DNA of 20,854 nucleotides from Ruminiclostridium sp. (GCA_017560855.1 JAFZEB010000209.1:1-20854); one strand, 5' to 3'. Positions 1 to 7,870 are shown, counted from the first letter of the stretch. Notes: generated by a model not told the origin, from the sequence alone. Numbers and translations: made by a program.

Positions 1-714
1 GGTCATGGACTCGAAGTTCCGACCGGCACCGTGGATGTGGTGGAAGGGTGCTCCCTCCTTGGCGGCCTGGCGGATGAAGTCCACCATGTAGTTGTTCATA
101 ACCTCGGCGCCCAGGCTGCCCCAGTAGGACAGGACCAGTGGACGGTCATCGGTGATGCCCAGGGCCGCACGGGCCTGGGCCTTGGTATACTGGAAGAATC
201 CACCACGGACAGGGGTGCCGGTGAGGACCACCTTGTCGGGGTTGGAATAATGGGCACGAGACTCCTCATAACCCACCATGACCTTGTCTGCCACCTTGGA
301 CAGTCGCTGGGTGGTGAGGCCGGGGACGGCGTTGGACTCGTGCACCGCCGTGGGGATGCCACGCTTGGCGGCGGCATTCACCACCGGGAAGGAGGCATAG
401 CCGCCGGTGCCCACCACCAGGTCGGGCTTGAACCAGTCCAGGATCTTCCCAGCCTCCTTCTTGGAGACGGACAGATTCTTCACGGTGCCCAGGTTGTGCT
501 TGATACTGGCAGGGCTGAAGCTCCGGCGGAAACTGCTGATGGTGACGGTCTCCAGGTCGAAGCCCTCCTTGGGGACCAGACGCTCCTCCATGCCCCCCTT
601 GGCCCCCACAAAGAGGACCTTGCAGTCTTCGTTTCGCTCCCGGAACATGCGGGCCAGAGCCACAGCGGGGTTGATATGCCCGGCGGTGCCGCCGCAGGTA
701 AATAACACGTTCAT
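1..714 (-). CDS. murG: MurG, lipid II-forming GlcNAc transferase (3' end outside window)
   Basis: UDP-N-acetylglucosamine--N-acetylmuramyl-(pentapeptide) pyrophosphoryl-undecaprenol GlcNAc transferase turns lipid I into lipid II on the inner face of the membrane. The visible 238 residues are the N-terminal two thirds of a protein usually about 360 long. The N terminus shows the glycine-rich GGTAGHINP motif at residues 8-16, including the family's conserved His (H13), and the second Gly-rich loop GTGGYASFPVVNAA. The end of the visible part contains the SxGA-like turn (WGSLGAE) that opens the C-terminal UDP-GlcNAc-binding domain. The ATG at 714-712 is preceded by AAGGAGAG at good distance. It is the last visible gene of the dcw operon, 207 bases after ftsW, and that gap is filled with palindromes. 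The frame is open to the window edge with no damage. Identity is near certain. Confidence 0.97.
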   Translation of the reverse strand, partial: MNVLFTCGGTAGHINPAVALARMFRERNEDCKVLFVGAKGGMEERLVPKEGFDLETVTISSFRRSFSPASIKHNLGTVKNLSVSKKEAGKILDWFKPDLVVGTGGYASFPVVNAAAKRGIPTAVHESNAVPGLTTQRLSKVADKVMVGYEESRAHYSNPDKVVLTGTPVRGGFFQYTKAQARAALGITDDRPLVLSYWGSLGAEVMNNYMVDFIRQAAKEGAPFHHIHGAGRNFESMT

Positions 715-740
715 ATTCTCTCTCCTTATAGGCGGGGCCC

Positions 741-919
741 AAAAGCCTCGCAGAGTTTTGTGTCCGCAGACACAAAAGAAGGTCAAATTATGTTTCCCGG
801 CGGCGTGTACGTCGGGAAACATACTGCTCGCGAAGGGAACGTGCGGGCCATCGGCCCGTGCGCTGACCGCAGCGCAAATCTCTCAAATCATAGAGCACAG
901 CGAAGCGGGTCTATGATTT
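741..919. repeat. Array of four different hairpins between ftsW and murG
   Basis: This intra-operon gap holds four successive perfect or near-perfect inverted repeats. Arms are 756-764/769-777 (9 bp, TTTTGTGTC, 4-base loop), 790-799/813-822 (10 bp, ATGTTTCCCG), 844-849/853-858 (6 bp, CGGGCC with loop ATC, extendable by G-T pairs) and 885-894/910-919 (10 bp, AAATCATAGA, 15-base loop). None is followed by a T-run on either strand, so they do not look like simple terminators. The last one begins two bases beyond the ftsW stop codon. The block would lie in the ftsW-murG mRNA and may affect processing or the relative level of murG (inference). Confidence 0.8.
885..919 (+). repeat. Constant-loop hairpin, copy A
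   Basis: A 10-bp perfect stem (AAATCATAGA / TCTATGATTT) encloses the 15-base loop GCACAGCGAAGCGGG. The loop matches copy B at 14968-14982 at 13 of 15 positions, while the stems are unrelated apart from a GA/TC next to the loop. It lies directly after the ftsW stop codon. Confidence 0.75.
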
Positions 920-921
920 CA

Positions 922-2151
922 TCAGGTTATTGGATTCTGTCTGGATATGCTCAATATCAACCCCATCTCCGCCAGCTGGATACACAATGCTGTGCCGCCG
1001 TAGCTGAAGAAGGGCAGGGAGATGCCGGTGACCGGGAAGAGGTTGGTCACCACGGCCACGTTGGCGAACACCTGGAAAGCGAACAGGGTCACAACACCCA
1101 CGATCACCAGGGAACCGAACTTATCTCGGGCGTGGAGGGCCAGCCAGTAGCCGCGGATGATGAGCAGAGCGAAGAGGACCAGCACCAGGCTGGCGCCGAT
1201 GAGACCCAGCTCCTCGCAGACCACGGCGAAGATGAAGTCGTTCTGGGCTTCCGGCAGGTACAGGAACTTCTGTCGGCTGTTGCCCAGGCCTTCGCCAAAG
1301 ACACCGCCGGAGCCGATGGCCAGCATGGACTGGATAGCCTGCATGCCCTTACCCAGGGCGTCAGACCAGGGATCCTGCCACATCTGGACACGGGAGGTCA
1401 TGTAGTCGGTGGTGGCAATGATGATGACCAGCAGGCTGGCCACGGTAATGCCGCCAGCCAGGAACCAGCCCACGGAGATGCCGCCGGCAAAGAGGATGGC
1501 GGCGGCGATGACCACCATCTGGATGGAGGCGGACATGTGGGGCTGCAGGTACAGAATGGCGATCATGATGACCAGAACGATGCCGTAGGGCACCAGTTCA
1601 AAGAAACCGATGCGCTCCAGCCAGTTGCAGAACCGGCCGAAGGACGTCCGGGGATTATACCGCCGGGGCACACGCTGGTCACGCTTGGACAGGCGGGAGG
1701 CGAAGTAGATGATCAGAGCCATCTTGCCCAGCTCCGAGGGCTGCCACTGGATGGGGATGGTCAGCCAGCGGGTAGCGCCGCCGACGGTCTTGCCCAGACC
1801 GGGCACGTGGACGGCCAGCATCAGCACAAAGGCCACCAGCAGGATGGGCATGGCCAGACCCTGGAGGCCCCGGTAGTTGAGCTTGGAGACGATATACATA
1901 CCCATGAAGCCCACCACAGCAAAGATGGCCTGACGCTTGAAGTAGTACAGGGCATCCCCCTGGGTGTTGCCTTTCAGGTCATAGATGGCTGAGGGGTAGG
2001 AGGCCGACAGGAGCATCACCAGGCCCACCACGACAAGCAGGACGGTCAGCAGCAGGAAGGGCAGGTCTACCTCACCCTGGATGGTCTGACCGGGCTTTTT
2101 CTCCTTGGGCTTTATGGGGCTTTTCAGAGGTTTCTTAAAGGCTTTGGCCAC
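922..2151 (-). CDS. ftsW: FtsW/SpoVE-type SEDS peptidoglycan glycosyltransferase
   Basis: Polytopic membrane protein of the SEDS family (FtsW/RodA/SpoVE), which polymerises lipid II into glycan strands together with a class B PBP. The 409 residues have a basic cytoplasmic N terminus (1-27) and about ten hydrophobic segments. Family signatures are seen in order: RWLTIPIQWQPSE (128-140), YLPEAQNDFIFAVVCEELG (298-316) with the catalytic-type Asp at D305, and GISLPFFSYGG (376-386). The start is GTG at 2151-2149, chosen because AGGAGG lies 9 bases upstream. It follows mraY by 39 bases, so murD, which normally sits here, is absent. The cognate PBP is probably the SpoVD/FtsI protein encoded three genes upstream. 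Whether it serves vegetative division (FtsW) or spore cortex synthesis (SpoVE) cannot be told from sequence; division is more likely because this is the only SEDS gene visible in the cluster. Confidence 0.93.
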   Translation of the reverse strand: MAKAFKKPLKSPIKPKEKKPGQTIQGEVDLPFLLLTVLLVVVGLVMLLSASYPSAIYDLKGNTQGDALYYFKRQAIFAVVGFMGMYIVSKLNYRGLQGLAMPILLVAFVLMLAVHVPGLGKTVGGATRWLTIPIQWQPSELGKMALIIYFASRLSKRDQRVPRRYNPRTSFGRFCNWLERIGFFELVPYGIVLVIMIAILYLQPHMSASIQMVVIAAAILFAGGISVGWFLAGGITVASLLVIIIATTDYMTSRVQMWQDPWSDALGKGMQAIQSMLAIGSGGVFGEGLGNSRQKFLYLPEAQNDFIFAVVCEELGLIGASLVLVLFALLIIRGYWLALHARDKFGSLVIVGVVTLFAFQVFANVAVVTNLFPVTGISLPFFSYGGTALCIQLAEMGLILSISRQNPIT

Positions 2152-2160
2152 AGGGGATCC

Positions 2161-2166
2161 CCTCCT
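2161..2166 (-). promoter_or_regulatory. Ribosome binding site of ftsW, deciding a GTG start
   Basis: AGGAGG on the minus strand lies 9 bases before GTG 2151-2149. No in-frame ATG has comparable support. Confidence 0.75.
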
Positions 2167-2190
2167 GAACAGATTTCACTGACCCGAATG

Positions 2191-3216
2191 TCACAGGGCG
2201 GGGAAACGACCCATGACGCCGATAAAGGCCAGGATGCAGCACACCAGCGTGATGCCGGCGAAGACGTAACAGAGCTTTTTCTCGCTCCAACCGCCCATCT
2301 CCAGGTGGTGATGGAGGGGAGCCATGCGGAAGATCCGCTTGCCGTGGGTGAGCTTGAAGTAGCCCACCTGGATGATATCGGACAGGGTCTCGGCAATGTA
2401 GATGATGCCCACCAGAATGAGGATCAGGGGCATATCCAGGGCGAAGGCCATGCCGCAGACAGCGCCGCCCAGGAAGAGGGAGCCGGTGTCCCCCATGAAG
2501 ACCTTGGCGGGGTGGAAATTATACACCAGGAAGCCCACCAGGCCACCCACCAGAGCGGCGGCAAAGACCGCCATACCGGCAGAACCGGTGGTGTTCCACA
2601 TGAGGTGTGCATAGGTGAAGCAGGCGGTGAAGAAGACGGAGACCACCAGGGTCACGCTGGAGGCCAGACCGTCCACGCCGTCGGTGATGTTCACGGAGTT
2701 GACGCAGCCGGTGATGACAAAGGCGGCGAAGATCATGTACACCACCCAGGGGAGCTTCCACTCGATGCCCAGGAAGGGGATGTACAGGTTGGGAGACAGG
2801 ATGCCGAAGTTCCGCAGCAGCACGGTAAACAGCACAGCGGCGGCCAGCTGAAGCAGGAACTTCTGGCTGGCGGTGAGACCGGTGTTCTCCTTCTTCTTGA
2901 TCTTGGCGTAGTCGTCCACCATGCCGATGAGACCAAAGACCAGGGAGAACAGCAGAACAAACACAGAGGTGAGATCCCCTGCCAGGATGGCGGATGCGTT
3001 CAGGACCAGAACGGTCACCATGACGGCCAGGATGAACATGACGCCGCCCATGGTGGGGGTGCCCTGCTTGGCCATGTGCCAGGTGGGACCGTCCTCCTTG
3101 ATGGACTGACCGGCCTTCATGCGGCGCAGGGCGGGGATGACCACCTTGCCCAGAGCAGCGGTGAGAACAAAGCCCAGGACGACAGCCGCCAGGAGCTTGA
3201 TGATAATGGGATCCAT
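2191..3216 (-). CDS. mraY: MraY, phospho-MurNAc-pentapeptide translocase
   Basis: Transfers phospho-MurNAc-pentapeptide from UDP to undecaprenyl phosphate to make lipid I, at the inner membrane face. The 341 residues form about ten membrane helices. The conserved acidic motifs are all present: DDY at 101-103, NITDGVDGL at 176-184 (D179, D182), MGDTGS at 241-246 (D243), and the HHH cluster at 302-304 in PLHHHLEMGGW. The frame extends 22 codons further upstream, but ATG 3216-3214 is chosen because GGAGGTG sits just before it and the family's N terminus starts here. It follows murE by 69 bases, so murF is absent from its normal place. A promoter-like TATAAT overlaps the murE stop upstream, so mraY-ftsW-murG might have extra transcription (inference). 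Confidence 0.97.
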   Translation of the reverse strand: MDPIIIKLLAAVVLGFVLTAALGKVVIPALRRMKAGQSIKEDGPTWHMAKQGTPTMGGVMFILAVMVTVLVLNASAILAGDLTSVFVLLFSLVFGLIGMVDDYAKIKKKENTGLTASQKFLLQLAAAVLFTVLLRNFGILSPNLYIPFLGIEWKLPWVVYMIFAAFVITGCVNSVNITDGVDGLASSVTLVVSVFFTACFTYAHLMWNTTGSAGMAVFAAALVGGLVGFLVYNFHPAKVFMGDTGSLFLGGAVCGMAFALDMPLILILVGIIYIAETLSDIIQVGYFKLTHGKRIFRMAPLHHHLEMGGWSEKKLCYVFAGITLVCCILAFIGVMGRFPAL

Positions 3217-3254
3217 GGGGATACACCTCCGAAATTTTCTTTCTCTTTCGTAAT

Positions 3255-3275
3255 GGCGGCACAAGCCATGCCGCC
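3255..3275. repeat. Small hairpin between murE and mraY
   Basis: A 7-bp perfect inverted repeat (GGCGGCA / TGCCGCC) with a 7-base loop in the 5' leader of mraY. It has no T-run, so it is not a terminator; it may stabilise or segment the mRNA (inference). Confidence 0.45.
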
Positions 3276-3284
3276 CAACCAATT

Positions 3285-3313
3285 ATTATACTATACTCTC
3301 TTCAAAAAAGGAA
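3285..3313 (-). promoter_or_regulatory. Candidate internal promoter upstream of mraY
   Basis: A consensus -10 TATAAT (minus strand, 3290-3285) overlaps the murE stop codon. The only -35 candidate at 17-base spacing is the weak TTCCTT (3313-3308). It is in a locally AT-rich spot of otherwise GC-rich DNA. Plausible but unproven. Confidence 0.3.
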
Positions 3314-4728
3314 GAAATTTCTTCCCTCTCGTCAAAATGCTTCCGGGTTCCCCCCACGTCCTGGTAGGTCTCGTGGCCCTTTCCCGCCAGGAGGATCACA
3401 TCCCCTGCCCGGCCCATGGCCAGGGCGGCGCGGATGGCCTGACGGCGGTCGGTGATCCGAATACACCGGTCAAAGCCCCTGGGAAAGCCTTGGGCGATGT
3501 CATCCAGGATGGTTTCCGGGTCCTCCGTCCGGGGGTTATCCGAGGTGAGGATGACCCAGTCAGCCAGGTCGGCGGCCACCGAACCCATGATGGGCCGCTT
3601 GGACCGGTCCCGGTCTCCCCCACAGCCAAAAAGGCAAATCAGGCGGCAGCGGGTCACATCCCGGGCGGTCTGGAGGATCTTCTCCAGGGCATCGGGAGTA
3701 TGGGCGTAGTCGATGAGGACGGTATAGGGGGCGGGCACAGGGACCACCTCTGCCCTGCCCTTGACGCTGGGTGCGGTTTCCAGCGCCTTGGCCGTCCGCT
3801 CCAGAGGGATGCCCAGATCCAGACAGCAGGCCAGCACCCCCAGGGCGTTGTACACGGAGAACAGGCCGGGGATGGGAAGCCGGACGGGAACAGACCGGCC
3901 TTGGCAAAGGGCAGCAAACTCCACCCCATCGGGCCGGAGACGGATGTCTCTGGCCCGAACCTCCCCCCGGTCCTTGCCGAAGGTACGGATGGGGCCCGGT
4001 ATCCGGTCCGCCATGGCCTTCCCTGCCGGGTCGTCCAGGTTCAGAAGGGCGGTGCCGCACTGGGCAAACAATTTTTCTTTCGCCCGGCGGTAGTCTTCCA
4101 TGGTGCCGTGGTAGTCCAGGTGATCCCGGGTGAGGTTGGTAAAGATCCCCGTCCGGAACCGGAGACCTGCCGTCCTGCCCTGGTCCAGGGCGTGGGAGGA
4201 GACCTCCATGACCACATGACTGCACCCCTCCTTGGCCATCTGGGCCAGAAGACAGTGGAGCTGATAGGGGTCGGGGGTTGTGTGGGTGGCCGGGAGGACC
4301 CGGTCCCCGATGAGGTTCTGGTTGGTCCCCAACAGGCCCACTTTGGCCCCCAGGACGGACTCCAGAACGTGTTTCAACAGGTAGGTGGTGGTGGTCTTTC
4401 CGTTGGTGCCGGTGACGGCCAAAAGGGTCAGCCGTTCCCCCGGGTTTCCAAACCAGTTGGCGCACAGCAGGCCGTAGGCCTGTCGGGCATCCTTGGCCAC
4501 CAGCCAGGGACCGGGGAAGTCCGGGGCCTTCTCACAGAGAACGGCCGCCGCCCCACGGTCCAGGGCTTGGGATATGTATTGGGTGCCGTCGGTCCGGGTC
4601 CCTCTCAGGGCGGCAAAGAGACCGCCCGGGACCAGAGACCGGGTATCGCTGGTGAGTGAAGTAATTTCAACGTCCTGACCAATATGGTCGGTCAGGGCAA
4701 TGCCCCGGATAAGCCGGGATAACTGCAA
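3286..4728 (-). CDS. murE: MurE, UDP-MurNAc-tripeptide synthetase (meso-DAP type)
   Basis: Cytoplasmic ATP-dependent ligase that adds the third amino acid to UDP-MurNAc-L-Ala-D-Glu. The 480 residues show the Mur ligase ATP loop TGTNGKTT (106-113), THTTPDP (148-154), the Glu/His region MEVSSHALDQGR (174-185), and an AKxxLF motif whose lysine (K217) is the likely carbamylated residue. DNPRTEDP (397-404) is the DNPR signature of enzymes that use meso-diaminopimelate, and GKGHE (449-453) is the usual C-terminal motif. The start is TTG 4728-4726, set by GGAGGTG five bases before it; the nearest upstream ATG is out of frame. It lies 39 bases after spoVD, and murF does not follow as it usually does. 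Identity is near certain; DAP specificity is inferred from the motif. Confidence 0.97.
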   Translation of the reverse strand: MQLSRLIRGIALTDHIGQDVEITSLTSDTRSLVPGGLFAALRGTRTDGTQYISQALDRGAAAVLCEKAPDFPGPWLVAKDARQAYGLLCANWFGNPGERLTLLAVTGTNGKTTTTYLLKHVLESVLGAKVGLLGTNQNLIGDRVLPATHTTPDPYQLHCLLAQMAKEGCSHVVMEVSSHALDQGRTAGLRFRTGIFTNLTRDHLDYHGTMEDYRRAKEKLFAQCGTALLNLDDPAGKAMADRIPGPIRTFGKDRGEVRARDIRLRPDGVEFAALCQGRSVPVRLPIPGLFSVYNALGVLACCLDLGIPLERTAKALETAPSVKGRAEVVPVPAPYTVLIDYAHTPDALEKILQTARDVTRCRLICLFGCGGDRDRSKRPIMGSVAADLADWVILTSDNPRTEDPETILDDIAQGFPRGFDRCIRITDRRQAIRAALAMGRAGDVILLAGKGHETYQDVGGTRKHFDEREEISSFFEESIV

Positions 4729-4733
4729 GGGTC

Positions 4734-4740
4734 CACCTCC
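4734..4740 (-). promoter_or_regulatory. Ribosome binding site of murE, deciding a TTG start
   Basis: GGAGGTG on the minus strand ends five bases before TTG 4728-4726. The ATG at 4742-4740 overlaps this site and is out of frame. Confidence 0.75.
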
Positions 4741-4767
4741 ATTGGGAATGGCGGGCAGACGGGGACA

Positions 4768-7179
4768 TCAATCCTCGATGGCGTCCTTGTCGTCTGCCAC
4801 TTCGTCCACAAACTTCACTTCCACTGCCGTGCCCACTTCCACGGGGGTGTTGGGCTCCACCTCCTGGGCAAAGACCTTGCCGGTCTCACCCGTTCCGGTG
4901 GCGTTCAGGTACAGGCCCACGCTTTCCAGCTTCTCCTTGGCCTCCTGGTAGGTCATACCGGACAGGTCGGGCATGGGAACGGTCTCAGCCGCCCGCTCGG
5001 TGCCCAGGTAGAGAACGATGGAACTTCCCTTGGGCACGGAACTGCCCGGGGAAGGAGCCTGATCGGTGACGAATTCACCCTGACCGGAGGTCCGGCAGGT
5101 AAGGCCCAGCTTGGCCAGTGCGGCGTTGGCCTCCTGATGGGTCATGCCCACCAGACGGGGGATGGTAACGCCGGAGGACTCGGTGGTGCTGGACTTCTGG
5201 TGACCCAGGTAGTCCAGGATATTGGCGATGAGCTCACCGGCCATGGGACAGGCCATGTTACCGCCGCTGATGTACACACCGCTGGCGGTGGAGTTGGACT
5301 CAGGGGTAGCAGACCAGGGCCAGTCATAGCCCAGCAGAACGATGACCTCAGGGTCATCGGCGGGAGCAAAGCCAACAAAGGAGACAATGATACGCTCGCG
5401 GCCGGTATCAGGGTCTCTGGTCAGGGTCTGGGAGGAACCGGTCTTGCCGCCGATGCGGTAACCGGGGACGTAGGCATTCTTACCGGTGCCGTTGCGGCCG
5501 CTGACCACGCTCTCCATGAAGGAACGGACCAGATCGGAGGTCTCCTGGCTGACCACCTGGCGGACCTCGGTGGGCTCGTGGTAGCTGACCACGTTGCCCT
5601 CGGTGTCGGTGACCGACTGGACCAGATAGGGCTCCATCAGGTGACCGCCGTTGATGCAGGCGGACAGGGCGGTGATGAGCTGAATGGGGGTGACGGTGAA
5701 ACGCTGACCGAAGGAGGCGGTTGCCAGGGAGACGATACCCGCAGGGCTGACAAACTCGGCCTTGGGCCAGAAGACGGATCCCACCTCGCCGGGCAGCTCA
5801 ATACCGGTGGGCTCGGTGAAACCAAAGTTCTCCCAATACTGGTAGAACTTCTCGGCGCCCAGCCGCTGACCGATGTCGATGAGGGCAGGGTTGCAGGAGT
5901 TCATGACCGCCTTGCGCAGGTCCTGGGTGCCGTGACCGCTTCGGGCGGAGCATCGGATTCTCCAGCCGTCCATATCCACGTAGCCGACGCAGCCGAAGGT
6001 GTCGCTCTCCTGGATGACACCCTCCTCCAGACCGGCAGCCACTACTATGGGCTTGAAGGTGGAGCCGGGCTCATACTCGGTGTTCAGACACTTGCTGCTC
6101 CACTGCTTGAACTGGGCCTCGCTGAGGGCCTTGGCGTACTCCTCCTCGGTGCCGGTGCGCTTGATCTTTTCCAGCTGGGCCAGAAGGGTGGCGTCATTGA
6201 TGGTGTTGTAGTCGTTCAGGTCGTAGTCAGGGGAAGAGACCATGGCCAGAACGGCGCAGGTCTTGGGGTCCATAACGATGCAGAAGGCACCGTTGACCAC
6301 GTCAAACTTCTGGATGCCCTCTTCCACGGTCTTTTCCGCCAGCATCTGGATGTTGGCGTCGATGGTGGTATGGATGTTATAGCCGTCCAGGGCATCGTTA
6401 AAGGTGGAGTAGGCGCTGCCCATCTCGGTGCCGGCGGCATTCTTGGCGATGATGGTGCGGCCGTCCTCGCCGGACAGCTCATTCTCATACAGAGCTTCCA
6501 GGCCGTAGGCGCCCTGGTTCTGGCTGTTGACGAAGCCAACCACCTGGGATGCGGTGGTGGAATAGGGGTAGTACCGCTTGGCGTCATCGGTCATGTAGAT
6601 GCAGGCTTCCAGGTTGTTCTCGTCGATAAAGACCCGGACCTGGTCAGCCACATCGTCCTCCACCTTCTTGGCGATGACCTGATAGGCAGACTCGGTCTTA
6701 TCCAGCTTCTTCAGGATCTCTTCCCGCTCCACCCCCAGGATGGCCGACAGGTTGTCGGCGATAAGGTTGCAGGTGGACTGGACGTAGGCCTTCTTTTCGG
6801 CCTCGATGACCGCCTCAGAGCGGGGGTTGCCGAACTCATCCTTGGTGTCCACCTCAGCGGCAGCGTAGATGTCTCTGGGGGAAAGGATCACGTTCTGGAC
6901 GGAGCCGCTGATGGCCAAGATGGCCCCGTTGGCGTCGTAGATGGTGCCGCGGTGGGCAGAAGAGGAGACCTCACGGGTCTGCTGGGCGATGGCCTTGGCC
7001 TCCAGGGTCTCGTGCTGGACCACCTGGAGCTGCCAGAGCTTTAAGAACAGGACACCAAAGGTGAGCACACCAAAGATGCCGGCCAGCACCACGATGCGCT
7101 GGAGGCCTTTGCCGCCCAGGCGGCGGCTTCTCTTGGGGCGTTGTTCGTTCTTGTCCTTGCTGTTTCGTTCAAAGGGCAT
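4768..7179 (-). CDS. SpoVD/FtsI-type class B penicillin-binding protein with two PASTA repeats
   Basis: Membrane-anchored D,D-transpeptidase that cross-links peptidoglycan with a SEDS partner. The 803 residues comprise a basic cytoplasmic tail (1-27), one membrane helix (about 28-50), the PBP dimerisation domain (about 55-270), a transpeptidase domain with the three active-site motifs STFK (373-376, nucleophile S373), SCN (428-430) and KTG (579-581), and two PASTA repeats (about 670-726 and 733-790) ending in an acidic tail. ATG 7179 is chosen over an upstream in-frame start because AGGTGG lies before it and the extra 17 residues are low in complexity. It is the only PBP in this cluster, whereas Bacillus has pbpB and spoVD side by side. 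It may therefore be the division enzyme, the sporulation enzyme or both; I leave the symbol blank for that reason. Confidence 0.93.
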   Translation of the reverse strand: MPFERNSKDKNEQRPKRSRRLGGKGLQRIVVLAGIFGVLTFGVLFLKLWQLQVVQHETLEAKAIAQQTREVSSSAHRGTIYDANGAILAISGSVQNVILSPRDIYAAAEVDTKDEFGNPRSEAVIEAEKKAYVQSTCNLIADNLSAILGVEREEILKKLDKTESAYQVIAKKVEDDVADQVRVFIDENNLEACIYMTDDAKRYYPYSTTASQVVGFVNSQNQGAYGLEALYENELSGEDGRTIIAKNAAGTEMGSAYSTFNDALDGYNIHTTIDANIQMLAEKTVEEGIQKFDVVNGAFCIVMDPKTCAVLAMVSSPDYDLNDYNTINDATLLAQLEKIKRTGTEEEYAKALSEAQFKQWSSKCLNTEYEPGSTFKPIVVAAGLEEGVIQESDTFGCVGYVDMDGWRIRCSARSGHGTQDLRKAVMNSCNPALIDIGQRLGAEKFYQYWENFGFTEPTGIELPGEVGSVFWPKAEFVSPAGIVSLATASFGQRFTVTPIQLITALSACINGGHLMEPYLVQSVTDTEGNVVSYHEPTEVRQVVSQETSDLVRSFMESVVSGRNGTGKNAYVPGYRIGGKTGSSQTLTRDPDTGRERIIVSFVGFAPADDPEVIVLLGYDWPWSATPESNSTASGVYISGGNMACPMAGELIANILDYLGHQKSSTTESSGVTIPRLVGMTHQEANAALAKLGLTCRTSGQGEFVTDQAPSPGSSVPKGSSIVLYLGTERAAETVPMPDLSGMTYQEAKEKLESVGLYLNATGTGETGKVFAQEVEPNTPVEVGTAVEVKFVDEVADDKDAIED

Positions 7180-7216
7180 GGGTCCACCTGCTTTCTTGGT
7201 ATGGTGATGGTACGGG

Positions 7217-7250
7217 AAAAGAGGGCGCAAGAATCCCTTCTTACACCCTC
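7217..7250 (-). terminator. Hairpin with short T-run between ftsL and spoVD; possible attenuator
   Basis: On the minus strand GAGGGTGTAAGAA pairs with TTCTTGCGCCCTC (13 pairs, two of them G-U) around a GGGA loop, followed by TTTTCCC. This resembles an intrinsic terminator with a short T-run. It lies in the leader between the ftsL-like gene and spoVD, where full termination would silence the rest of the dcw operon, so partial termination or an mRNA-processing barrier is more likely (inference). Confidence 0.45.
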
Positions 7251-7286
7251 ACGTTCTCTCTTTCCTCATTGGTATGCTTACAGCGG

Positions 7287-7835
7287 TCAGAAGTATTCCT
7301 TCACAGCCTGGAGGAAGTTCCGGCCGAACTCGGCCAGTCTCTCCTGGAAGTCCCAGCCCTGGAAGTACTCCACGCTGTCAGCCTCGGACAGTTCCAGGGT
7401 ATAGGTCTGCCAAGCCTGGACCTTGTTCATCTGTCCGCTCTGGGTCATCTGTTTCTCAATCTCCTGCAGGTCATAGGCCAGTTCGTACTGGGCCATGAGC
7501 TTGGTCTCTTCCTCCTGGAGGGTCTGCAGATCGCTGCGCAGGCCCACCAGCTCGTCGTTGACCACAACCAGCTGGGCAGAGCTGGCCAGGATCATCACCA
7601 GCATGGCGGCCACCACCAGGATGGTGGCCAGGGCGGAAAAGGCCAGCTTGCGGGCCCCCTTGGGCTGGGGTTCCGGCTCGGTCTTGGTGGCGCTGGGGCC
7701 GCTGCTCTGCTTGGGATCGGGGGCGGGCCCGGCGTTGGGTGCGGCGGTCTTCTTCCGCTCCTGGGTCCCCTGGGACGGGGCCTCGGGCGCGGCCATTTTC
7801 AGCGCCGCATTTCCATCAAAGGCAAATTCAGTCAC
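7287..7835 (-). CDS. ftsL: FtsL-like septal membrane protein
   Basis: Likely the FtsL/DivIC-type bitopic protein that links FtsW and the PBP in the divisome. The 182-residue product has a long Pro/Ala/Lys-rich cytoplasmic region (1-63), one strong membrane helix (about 66-91) and then a short heptad-like coiled coil (about 92-130). This is the FtsL topology, but FtsL sequences diverge strongly and there is no catalytic motif. The main support is position: immediately after rsmH and before the class B PBP, the conserved dcw place for ftsL. The start is GTG 7835-7833, supported by GAGGAG eight bases before it. The cytoplasmic tail is longer than in most FtsL proteins. The gap to rsmH is 35 bases, so they are co-transcribed. 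Confidence 0.75.
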   Translation of the reverse strand: MTEFAFDGNAALKMAAPEAPSQGTQERKKTAAPNAGPAPDPKQSSGPSATKTEPEPQPKGARKLAFSALATILVVAAMLVMILASSAQLVVVNDELVGLRSDLQTLQEEETKLMAQYELAYDLQEIEKQMTQSGQMNKVQAWQTYTLELSEADSVEYFQGWDFQERLAEFGRNFLQAVKEYF

Positions 7836-7843
7836 AGTCAGTT

Positions 7844-7849
7844 CTCCTC
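7844..7849 (-). promoter_or_regulatory. Ribosome binding site of ftsL-like gene, deciding a GTG start
   Basis: GAGGAG on the minus strand sits eight bases before GTG 7835-7833. Confidence 0.65.
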
Positions 7850-7870
7850 GTCCTGTCTGTTACAGGCACA

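Noticed and set aside
741..919. CRISPR array
   Set aside because: The palindromes are all different, not direct repeats with regular spacers, and there are no cas genes.
2188..4659. 823-codon open frame on the plus strand across mraY and murE
   Set aside because: Antisense shadow: the real minus-strand genes carry intact family motifs. The frame is low in complexity (Gly/His/Asp/Gln-rich), as expected opposite GC-rich third positions.
5137..7044. 635-codon open frame on the plus strand
   Set aside because: Lies wholly opposite the PBP gene, Gly/Val/Asp-rich, no motifs or ribosome binding site.
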